Positions 34,901 to 42,864 of a stretch of DNA of 64,000 bases are shown in pieces. The stretch's first letter is position 1; every line of letters begins with the position of its first letter. The notes under the pieces are model-generated. The model saw nothing but the letters and a program-made list of their open reading frames with translations. It ran no database searches and was not told where the DNA came from. Made by a program: the position numbers and the translations under genes. The stretch comes from Deinandra increscens subsp. villosa (taxonomy: Eukaryota > Streptophyta > Magnoliopsida > Asterales > Asteraceae), in the NCBI GenBank assembly GCA_039602395.1, contig JBCNJP010000023.1:85567324-85631323 (forward strand), read 5' to 3'.

Positions 34901-35207
34901 CAATGTCCGGTGTCAATGCCATGGTCATTATCGCAAAGGCCCTCTCAGCCTTGTTACACCTCTCCCAGTCATCATCCTCAAATTCATCTTCAGTCTTTTT
35001 CTTTCCTGATTTAGGTCCTGCTTGATGAATAGGTATATGAGGTCCATTTAGAACTGCTCTCCACAACCTTAAATCAACACTCTTCAAATGGTTCTCGAAT
35101 CTATATTTCCACTCTAAGAAGTTATCTGCCGAAGTTAGCCTTGGCGGACGAGTTATAGATCCGATCTCGAAATCCAGTTTCTGGTACATACTCGGCTCAA
35201 AATCCAT
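31953..35207 (-). CDS. Sirevirus-like Copia gag (1084 aa)
   Basis: I chose the ATG at 35207 because it is the first ATG of the frame and starts MDFEPSMYQKLDFE, just before the conserved gag domain. The UBN2/Copia gag domain lies at about 20-210 (FLEWKYRFENHL, AKELWNALIVAYEG, RFVSLMAEMSSYG). The first CCHC knuckle, CYNCDEYGHFAREC, is near 370. A long acidic/coiled-coil middle follows (about 440-570). A second knuckle, CFQCGKPGHFAANC, is near 856. A Lys/Gln/Thr/Pro-rich basic tail follows. Two widely separated knuckles and a gag over 1000 aa are large for Copia but fit the Sirevirus style. The frame ends TGA at 31953-31955, 17 bases before pol opens in another frame. Confidence 0.85.
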   Translation of the reverse strand: MDFEPSMYQKLDFEIGSITRPPRLTSADNFLEWKYRFENHLKSVDLRLWRAVLNGPHIPIHQAGPKSGKKKTEDEFEDDDWERCNKAERAFAIMTMALTPDIAQGFKHCKTAKELWNALIVAYEGNPDIKASRKQMLKQKFNLFNHIQGESFEAQVQRFVSLMAEMSSYGVEPELEDKNLKLLNSLPKSWNTNISIIKDNNRLSELSLDEMINKLKSKMIDDKQRELNHISSLSLAGKLNQALLSEEVDEKQKGKAVAGGSSSMSQTKAFVAQPQSGSSGGDTSEANNDPNFALGMGFMNSYHALMAGTLIPSEIFSGELNQINPENVEMLDVSWQMAMAVFRAKKFMATTGRNVWKDQDKIRMGFDKTKLRCYNCDEYGHFARECSKPRKERAEIKKSADGKGKAETSALVVQEGGGYDWTPQLKDLSLTHAMMTTLDDDEDEKEHAFVVTDDEPEEPEENEAMSADHTKVCSNSVCDRIITTLREYCKNFESELFEVKCEKSSFKGRWHKNEEKVKAQKLDIAKYKNLATENAYLYDNAKLEIAELSKQIEELKHKNNEMQVKLDINFMRSKRMLQASKSLDNCITEVRMGKDKGGIGISFATKNVVPQDKTRDVIGMILEEDQIDRSASEMHEEGPPLDSVLVGVKPLTEEEIENEKHMTYGLGKMNRVMTDPCEAGPSNTSMNNCVSTSDVSVSCADEVEINDISEEDEECRRVDESHASSSSNSSSLCLPKDDVMALVSELETSKSKQVAVSMLKNILESNEKVSGFKIRVPNTKIGRETKPKDFVAYPQVVSAFNRTNKSKSDQFCLITQSDKEKQRVIHKWDDKPEWKSSYPRRSYLCSHVNGPRLMNCFQCGKPGHFAANCVNRPYQPYYPQNPRTSMLEKMMSGEKQKQKQKQQAVFQGKQRVEPMKTEQSKVSNAKAPVTKPVVDKWKVTRTPKQTFQTKGVYQKTKPEFVEKQVAKVKRINQPNGKAKAEQQVLKQNNVTQTKQLVYTKLKLEWTPVKKPAGKKVTSPQKKPVLVNKSTTVLKPEKPTTWKPKVNIQNGNVSESKSEMIHQLVNYIDANGVPRSVMAWVPGSQ

Positions 35208-35843
35208 TACAATAGCTTGGGTAACTAAAACTAAGGTCCAAAAGTCCAAAGTCTGAGATTACGATGAAAAACACTTGATTACGATCGCAAAGAGCTGATT
35301 ACGATCGTGAACACCTGATTCCGATCAACCCAAAATCGCAAACACCGATTCCGATATAAAGATCGTAAACACCCGATTACGATTCCCGATTACGATTCCG
35401 ATAATCGTAAACCTTCGATTCCGATTGACTCAATCGTAATCACCAATTACGATCAGATTTGATCGTAAACCCTGATTCCGACTCCGCGAATCCGATTGGC
35501 AACGTCGTAAACACCGATTACGACCTAGAAAAATCGTAAACTCCAAATGTACGAATCGTAATCCCTTAAAAACCAGATCTTGAAGTCGTAAACGAAATAA
35601 AAATGACTTCTTGAAGTCGTAAACACAAGAAAACAGCAGATCTTCAACTGATGAACTCGTAAACACTCCAAAACCCAGAAAACTTGATCGTAAACACCAA
35701 ACTTGAAGAACACAGTCAGCAATGAAGATCGTAAACCCTTGAAACACCTTCAAAACCTCGAAAACAGCCCAGAAACACAGAAAACCTTCTTGAATCAATA
35801 TCGTGTGAGCCTCGAATCGAAGATTCTTGGCTCTGATACCAAT
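35208..35843 (-). repeat. Leader with TCGTAAAC octamer array, plus primer-binding site
   Basis: Between the 5' LTR and gag the plus strand carries ten exact TCGTAAAC and many one-base variants (TCGTAATC, TCGCAAAC, TCGTGAAC), irregularly spaced over about 470 bases (35350-35735). At the LTR edge (35822-35841) the minus strand reads TTGGTATCAGAGCCAAGA, the primer-binding site. The reverse ORF at 35430-35864 overlaps this array and is not supported as a gene. Confidence 0.8.
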
Positions 35844-36250
35844 TGTAGGTCCTAGATCAACCAAACAACACGATATCTAAACTAATACGAGTGCGGAAAC
35901 CTCGTACAAGCTTGATTCAAGAACAATAGTAGAAGAATAGACCAAATCTCGTGAAAAGATGAAGTCTTGAGTGATAAAAGCTACTAAAGGAAGCTGATCG
36001 TAAACAAGCAATGAACAATAGAAATCGTAAACTGCCTTAGATTGATAGAAAAGCTTACCCTAATCGGTTACAATGAGGTGGTATTTATACCACCTCATAC
36101 AAAACTTGGGCCAATCATAAACACACTCTAGCCCAATCACAAACATACAAATGGCCCACATGGCCTATTAAATAAGCTAGACTAAGCCCAAAACAAAACA
36201 AAGTTAGCCCAATTACAAATGTTCATGCCTTAAATAAGCCTAGCCCAACA
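35844..36250 (-). mobile_element. 5' LTR of the Sirevirus-like element
   Basis: Base-for-base identical to 23474-23880 by eye. This is the promoter LTR in element orientation. TATAAATA (minus) lies at 36082-36089, inside the 11-bp inverted repeat at 36073-36098. Confidence 0.95.
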
Positions 36251-36600
36251 GGTAATGGAAACATGTAATAATCACAACGTATGCGTACGATGCACACATG
36301 CATCACACAACAAAAATCCATTATGCGAGTATGTTGCACATGTGCATTACAACCAGAAGTGATGTAATAGTAACACGGTATCATATCCGATAAAATATTT
36401 TTGTAATACCGTATGTGTATGATGCACATGTGAATCACGTATCATAAATCCATTATGTGGGTATGTTGCACATGTGCACCACAACCAAAAAAATGATGTA
36501 ACCGTATCACGGTCACGTATAAGGTAACTGATGCATCTGATAAACACACCCTATGTGTATGATGCACATGTGCACTATGTTTGTTAAGTTGTTAAATACA
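36251..36600 (+). repeat. Tandem repeat of about 140 bp, right part
   Basis: Two full units (starting about 36267 and 36407) and one partial unit (36538-36600) share the ACCGTATGTGTATGATGCAC start, the CATAAATCCATTATG middle and GATGTAACCGTATCACGG end. Each unit carries two GCACATGTGC-type palindromes. They continue the repeat cut by the insertion at 23473. Confidence 0.75.
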
Positions 36601-38122
36601 TGTAGTGAGTTAAGTGTACATGTGCATTGTATATGATGCTATATTATAATTGAAATATGTGAGGATAAAGAACGTGTATTACAATTATATTATAATTGAA
36701 ATATTTGATAGAAAAAAAAAGTAATTTGTAGCAATCCATGAAAAGAGGTGTATCATAATTATACTAATATCAAAATTACACATAGAACATTAAGTGGGAA
36801 ATCATGGAACTGAGCTTGCGTTGACGAAGACGTCAGATTTGAGTGGTGCTTGTTCATCAGTATGCCTGAAAACGAACCAATTATCGGAATTAGGGTTTGC
36901 ATAATTGGGGAAAATAACATATAACATCATCCCAAGTTGCGAAATTACATGATTTCTATGCAGAAACAATTAATACCTGTCTGATTTCCGGTCGAATGTA
37001 AGAGTTTCCACATATGCATTGATCCATGGCCCACGGCTCTTGCAATGTACCCAGCCAAGGTCCCCGCCTTTGTTTTAAAAAGACATGTACCCCATGTGCA
37101 ATTCCCTTTAGCATACTAACCCATCTAGCAATTCTCTTTAGCATACTAACACAACTACATATCACATGAGTGTGTGCAAGTATGCAGATCACATGATTTT
37201 TAATCCAATCGCCATCAGGTAACGATTGTAACATGTTGTTCATTGAATAGTGTCATAACAAGTTGTGGTTCAGGTGAGTTATTATCGGACGTATGCTGAC
37301 ATTGCTGCACACGTGCATCCTCGCCGTTGGTATGAGTAGAACCAATGATTGGAAACATGTTTCCATGTTTTGTTAATCAGACACCTAACACAACAAAAAA
37401 TCATCAAAATGATAAAAGAAAACATAACCAAGATACTTAATTTTCTCATAGGCATTTCAACAAACAACTTGTGTGCATTATTGACAGTAAGCACCATGAT
37501 AGCGATTCAGATGTACTCTAAAGGCTATTTCAGATGTGAAATCAAACATTACACGCACATGAAATGGAAAAATTGAACAAAGAGATATGAATATTTGGAA
37601 TTCAAAAACTTGCCAGAGATTACTCTTATTGTTACCTGATGGCGATTGGAGGAATAATCATTGCGAATATTATGATTAGGAAGAACACAATCGGATCAAT
37701 GATTCATATGATTGAGATTAGCGATTGAAGGATGTATGAATCCGATTGTAGATCCCATAATGATCGGAGGAGATAAGATTAGCAGATTCCAACCGGAATT
37801 AAGTTGAATTCGACGAAGGGAGCGCATATTATGGAAGAACAACGACGTGGTTTAGGGATGAACGGGAATAGTTGATTCCAAATGTGGTCCGGGTCTCTGA
37901 ATACGATCAACGGGATAGGATTCCAGTAGAAGTCGCAGCGCAGGTTGATTACTCCATCATTGGCGGCGGTAGGTAAGTACATGACGAGGTTTAAAGAACG
38001 AAGGGAAAGGAATTATGATATCAGGGCTTTTTTTTTCTTTTATTAATACATAACATGTGTTTCCATATTTACCCCCACTTAAGTTGTTTTCGCAAAATAA
38101 ACATGTTTTCGCATGATCCTAA

Positions 38123-38125
<3 letters not shown>
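36601..38125. other. No gene recognised
   Basis: Mostly AT-rich. There are short phrases that look genic (for example CATTGGCGGCGGTAGGTAAGTAC near 37960), and a reverse frame at 37779-37982 without a known domain. It may be a captured fragment within a non-autonomous element, but I see no terminal structure that proves it. Confidence 0.35.
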
Positions 38126-38176
<51 letters not shown>

Positions 38177-38351
38177 AGAGGATCATTTGAGAACCAATTT
38201 GGTTTGAGAACTAAAAAGAACTAATTTGAGCCACAAGTTTATTTACATGTATCCCCCCTCTCATGAATTGTAGTGGTTCCCCCTGAAATTTGTGGTTGAG
38301 ATTTAGTTCTCAAAAGTTCTCAAAACAAAAAGTTCTCATTTGAACCTAACC

Positions 38352-38408
<57 letters not shown>

Positions 38409-38664
38409 TTTAGGGTAAAATACATCAAGCAAAAACGCTACATCCATTGCGGATTGATCTGGAGCGTCCATCAAGATCATCCAACAGCCATGACTATGGT
38501 GTTTCCGCCTATGGTGTTTTTTTTTCCCCACCGAAAACGCCATAGGCGAAAACACCATAGATCTTGGCTGTTGGATGATCTTGATGGACGCCCCAGATCA
38601 ATCCGCAATGGATGTAGCGTTTTTTATGTGATGTAGCCTAACTCTCCACTCTCTCTCTCTCTCC

Positions 38665-38724
<60 letters not shown>

Positions 38725-39381
38725 GAATGATCCTGTGAAAACACCCTTTTTTTGTGAGAACTGCGTAAACAAATCTTAAAACCTACATAACTTTTTCATA
38801 CGTTAATATTTTTTTAAAAAAATTGCACCAAAAGTCTCAAAATTATATTATCTTTAATCCTATAAAAGTTTTAAAAAACTTAACGCTTTTTTTTATTTTT
38901 TTAATATTTTTTTATGTGGTGCACATGTGCATCACAAAAAAAAACTCATACTTTTAGTATGAGTTAATATTTTTTTTTCTTAGTCGCACCATATGTCATA
39001 TATTTTCATCATTTTTTTGCGTTTTTATTGAATGATGCACATGTGCATCATACCAAAAAAAAAACGCTCATACATGTGATATACATTAATAGTTTAAAAA
39101 GAAATTGCACCCTAAATCTTATAGTTGTGTTATCTTTAGATTTAAAGAAAAAAATAGCATTTTATAAACTTTTTTAATTATATGATGCACATGTGCATCA
39201 CACGGAAAAAAAAAACGTTCAGTTTTTTTTTTTAATATTTTGCTCCAGATTTAAAGATAACATAATTCTAAGACTTTTGGCGCAAATTTTATGAAAAATC
39301 GTTAACGTATGAAAAAGTTACGTGAGTTTTAATATGTGTTTTCGCAGTTTTCACAAAAATATGTGTTTTCGCAGGATCCTA

Positions 39382-39416
<35 letters not shown>

Positions 39417-39573
39417 AGAGGATCATTTGAGAACCAATTGAGTTTGAGAACTAAAAAGAACTATTTTAAGCCACCAGTTTATATATATGGAACCCCCCCC
39501 CCCCCCCCATGAATTATAGTGGTCTCCACCTGAAATTAGTGGTGGAGATTTAGTTCTCAAATAAAAAAGTTCT
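38126..39573. repeat. Mosaic of small elements separated by (TA)n microsatellites
   Basis: (TA)n tracts at 38126-38173, 38354-38405, 38682-38720 and 39389-39412 separate four blocks. Block A (38174-38345) and block A' (39413-39573) are copies of one sequence, starting GGGAGAGGATCATTTGAGAA. Block B (38406-38640) is a foldback. Block C (38721-39388) has inverted ends (GATCCTGTGAAAACAC and GTGTTTTCGCAGGATC) and three GCACATGTGC palindromes. A (CT)n tract precedes block C. Block A' has a 16-C run where block A has seven. Confidence 0.7.
38430..38622. repeat. Foldback element with 56-bp arms
   Basis: Left arm (about 38430-38485) and right arm (about 38567-38622) are near-perfect reverse complements, for example GGATGATCTTGATGGACG against CGTCCATCAAGATCATCC. 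The loop itself contains a second, smaller inverted pair, CGCCTATGGTGTTTT... against ...AACGCCATAGGCG. The ORFs on both strands here are mirror images of one another and not genes. Confidence 0.8.
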
Positions 39574-39728
39574 CATTTTCCCTCCATTTTTATGTTCTGT
39601 ATATATATTGTTTTTCTTCATGCACATTCCGTACTCGACGCAAAAAGTCCCCAAATCTCCCATATATCCTAGACCTAAATTCAATATGCTCATCCTTTTA
39701 ACATAAAAAATGGCGTCTTCTTCATCGA

Positions 39729-40168
39729 TGTAAGGATCGAAATCTCTCCTCACGCGATATCTAGTCTACTAATCACCGCGCGGAATCCGGAGATTAGAGT
39801 TGATTCAAGAACAATCAAATGACCAATAACAAAAGTGTGAAAACGATTAAGAAACAAAAACTGGTTGAATAATACTTGAAGAATTCGATTGCCAACACCT
39901 TATCAAAAGCCGAAATTCTCAAAGAGAATTTAAATACACACTTGGTTAACAAAACACAAGAAGCAACCCTAAACAAGTAGACTAGCTATTCCTTATATTA
40001 TGAATACCTAGACTTGCTAAACAAGTCACAAAAATTCGGCCCACATGACCTATATTGGACCGGACCCACTAACCCATACCAACCCAAAAACTATTTAGCC
40101 CAATTACATGTATAAACAACCCACAAGAATATCTAATGCAAAAGCCTTACAAAATTAGGGTCTCTACA
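39729..40168 (-). mobile_element. 3' LTR of a second Sirevirus-like element
   Basis: TGTAAGGATCG to GTCTCTACA (440 bases) has TG..CA ends. It is followed by a reverse polypurine tract (CTCCCCCTAGGC, 40171-40182), as at 23881. LTR sequence differs from the complete element, but the layout and the downstream accessory ORF match. No partner LTR is found. Confidence 0.65.
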
Positions 40169-40205
40169 ATCTCCCCCTAGGCTTTAGCATTAGACAACTT
40201 TCACA

Positions 40206-40745
40206 TTCTGAACTTCTTGGACATCTGTAGAGTAGACGGATCATACCACAGCTCCTCTTCAACAATTGTTTTCACTGCCCGAGTATAGCACTTGGCGTAT
40301 TCTTCAGTCTCTGGAGAGCTCTTATTTGATGCTTGTATAGCACCAGTATGTCCTTTTTATAAAACCTTAACAGATCATGAACTTCCATTACACTCATTGT
40401 CTTCGACTAGCAAATTATTTTTGCTTCTCCAGAATAATCACTATAAGCCCAAGTCTGGAAGTCATCTAAACATCCTTTAAGATGCTTCATTGGCAGATGA
40501 ATGGTTTTAGTTTTCTCCGTTGGTGGATACAACGTGTTAGAGAAATTCTTCTTTCCATCCAGTTTAAACACACCTCTGTATTTCTTCGTGTAGGAATTCT
40601 TGTGTGGAAAATCCTCAAACCTCTTGAATTTACTAAGCACAGCATTCCTCAACTTCACCTGTCCTAAGCAATAGTGACAAGAAAATCGCACATACTCGGG
40701 TTTCTCCTTTGCGGGTCTAGCAACACGCTTCAAAATGGATGCCAT
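40206..40745 (-). pseudogene. Truncated accessory ORF of the second Sirevirus-like element
   Basis: A 112-codon frame (40745-40407), then a broken continuation, then a C-terminal stretch with YAKCYTRAVKTIVEEELWYD and TLQMSKKFRM ending near 40206. It lies immediately upstream of the polypurine tract, the same position as the accessory ORF of the complete element. Its length is under a quarter of the 868 codons there. Similarity is positional and in style; sequence identity by eye is weak. Confidence 0.5.
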
Positions 40746-41524
40746 GGCTCAAAATTAACACCGAGATGGTGTTCAGTGAAGGAATCCGACCGCACAGGTG
40801 GCGTCGGATGGTGGAACCGGTGGCGGACGGTGGCGAATCGGAGAGGGGCAGGAGCGACGGCGCAGGTGTTCCGGTGGCGGGTTCCGACGAGGGAGGTGGT
40901 GATGAGGTCGTAAGGGGGTGGTGAACGGTGCGGTGGTGTGCGACGGTGGTGACATCAAGGATGATGGTGAATGGCGGTGAAGGTAGTGAAGTTGGTTAGG
41001 GTTTACGGTGGTGAGGGAGAAAGAGATGAGAGGGATTGTGAGGGAAGGGGGACCCGATCGGATCCCTTTACCCCATCTCAACTTTTTTTAAAAAAATTAC
41101 ATATTGCTCCCTTCAACATTTAAGAGATGAACCCTTTGACACAAAACTTTAATAACACATCATTTTTCTTAATTTAACTTTCATTTTCACCCCGTTTATT
41201 TCCAAAACTTTCCCTGAACTCAAGCCCGAGAGTTTATGTCTAACAACAAAAAGTTAACTAAAAATCACTTAACAATAAAGATAAAAAACCAAAAATAATA
41301 TGAAAATAAAGTGACAAAAAAATTATCTACCACTTGACGGACTGAGCTTTGAGTGAGAAGGCATATTAGGGATCATACCAGATAGTTTGTGACTGAGGAA
41401 CCATTTTCAGCTTCAGTTACTCAGCGTGTTCAGGCGATTGCCGGTATTTTGGTCCATCTTTAAACTCGTGCCGCTTTTGCTTACTCAGGTAGTTTCATCA
41501 CATAATTTATATTTTAGGGTTTAT
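40746..41524 (-). mobile_element. Spacer remnant of the second Sirevirus-like element
   Basis: A GC-rich GGTGGCGGACGG stretch (40795-40990) is followed by AT-rich DNA. At 41380-41445 there is a segment resembling 27741-27815 of the complete element (CCATTTTCAGCTTCAGTTACT against CCCTTTTCAGCTTTCCGTTACT), so the pol-accessory spacer is partly preserved. It is cut off on the right by a Copia LTR. Confidence 0.5.
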
Positions 41525-41974
41525 TGTTGGTGCAAAATATATGTGTCATGTGTGTATCAGTTAGTCACGTTAGCTTTGTTAGTTGATTTAGTTAGATTAG
41601 TTATATCTTGTTAGAGGGTAGATACTGTTATTATCAAATAGTTGAGGGTTTAGCATAAAAAAAATCATCCGAACTTGATCAAAGGAGGCTCCGAACTTGA
41701 TTTCCTTATATAAGTAAGAGTTTTGAGTTCGGACAAAAGATAGCAGCTCCGTAACCGTTTTCTAAGCAGATTTCAAGAGGGGAGAGCTTTTGATCTTGAT
41801 ATTTAGATTACGTATACTATATCGAGTTTATTCACTCTAATCGTTGGTCGAATTCGTGCTATAAACAGAGTTTATATTTACTTGATTCGTGTTCTTCGTT
41901 TCGGTTATTTTCGGTGTTATTTCGATCCAAATTCAGTGTACAAATCACTAGATCCGATGCTATATGAGTTTTCA
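41525..41974 (+). mobile_element. Copia-type 5' LTR
   Basis: TGTTGGTGCAAAAT to GAGTTTTCA (450 bases) is followed two bases later by TGGTATCAGAGCTTCT (41977-41992), a tRNA-Met primer-binding site. A TATA box (TATATAAG) is at 41707-41714. The leader continues to 42545, where a PIF/Harbinger element interrupts it. No matching 3' LTR is seen in the window. Confidence 0.75.
41707..41714 (+). promoter_or_regulatory. LTR TATA box
   Basis: TATATAAG about 180 bases into the LTR, followed after about 35 bases by a plausible start region. Confidence 0.5.
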
Positions 41975-41976
41975 AT

Positions 41977-41992
41977 TGGTATCAGAGCTTCT
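41977..41992 (+). other. Primer-binding site
   Basis: TGGTATCAGAGCTTCT two bases after the LTR end. 41993-42545 is AT-rich untranslated leader; the plus-strand ORF at 42050-42301 shows no gag motif. Confidence 0.8.
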
Positions 41993-42548
41993 AGGCCGTG
42001 ATTCTACACTGTTTCGGATTGTATTCAAATTGATTGAATTGGATCGATTTTGACATTTTTGGGTCAAACCTGTTCATCACTGACTTCAGATTCGAGTTGT
42101 ATGATATTGATTGTTGCTCACTCATTTTGTTATCATCAGATTCGGTTTACAATTGCGAATCTAATGATAAAATCCATTTTGATTTTGGTACAACTTCGAA
42201 GTAGATCGCAAAATCACAGTCATTCTTCACGTTCTTCTTTCGAGTTCATCAATGGCAGAATTTTCGGAACTCGTCTTTTCACTTTGAAGTTGATATTATA
42301 AGTTTCGGTTTGTGATTCTGAATCTAGTAGTACAATCAATTTCGATTTTCGTTTAGGTTTAGGATCAAATTGAACTCACAGTTCATCATCTTCATCGTCT
42401 TTGTTGTTCTACATTCAGATTCTTAAAATTGGATCAACTCACATCAAATCTGGTTCTATTCCGTTCGATTCTTGATTACGAGTTCACTGAAGCTTTCAGA
42501 TTCAAATTTTGTTGAAGATTGATTGATTTGTGAACTTTCAGATTGTAA

Positions 42549-42816
42549 GGTTGCGTTTGGTTGTGGAAAACGTTTTCCAGTTTTCCATTTTCAGTTTTCT
42601 AGAAAATGAAATGGGTTTTCCATTTCTAGAAAACACTTGGAAAATTTTGAAAACGCGATCTAACCAAAAGATGTGTTTTCCATTTTCTGGAAAATAGAAA
42701 ACAGAAAACGCGTTCTTGTCTACTTGTTTTCTGTTTGTTTTCCATCTCTCCATTCTATTAGATTTCCTTACTACATATGATATAATTTAAAACACATAAA
42801 ATACATTATAATTTAA

Positions 42817-42864
<48 letters not shown>

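Larger units (their letters stand above)
23474..36250 (-). mobile_element. Complete Sirevirus-like Ty1/Copia element (12,777 bp) with a third ORF
   Basis: Identical 407-bp LTRs (23474-23880 and 35844-36250) are flanked by the 5-bp target duplication GGTAA (23469-23473 and 36251-36255). In element orientation (minus strand) the order is LTR, primer-binding site, 0.6-kb leader, gag (1084 aa), pol, a 2.1-kb spacer with a predicted intron, an 868-codon accessory ORF, polypurine tract, LTR. Zero LTR differences by eye and open frames throughout imply a very recent insertion. A gag-pol Copia element with a further ORF 3' of pol is the Sirevirus architecture, where the third ORF has been called env-like. 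Here that ORF shows no signal peptide or obvious transmembrane segment, so I call it accessory. Confidence 0.9.

Noticed and set aside
23346..36600. CRISPR-like array in the palindrome repeats
   Set aside because: This is a plant nuclear sequence; units are about 140 bp, without short unique spacers or cas genes.
37779..37982. Reverse ORF of 67 codons as a captured gene
   Set aside because: No recognisable motif, no splice sites that extend it, and no element ends around it.
40674..40924. Plus-strand GC-rich ORFs at 40674-40924
   Set aside because: They lie in the spacer of the truncated Sirevirus-like element, are of biased composition and carry no domain.
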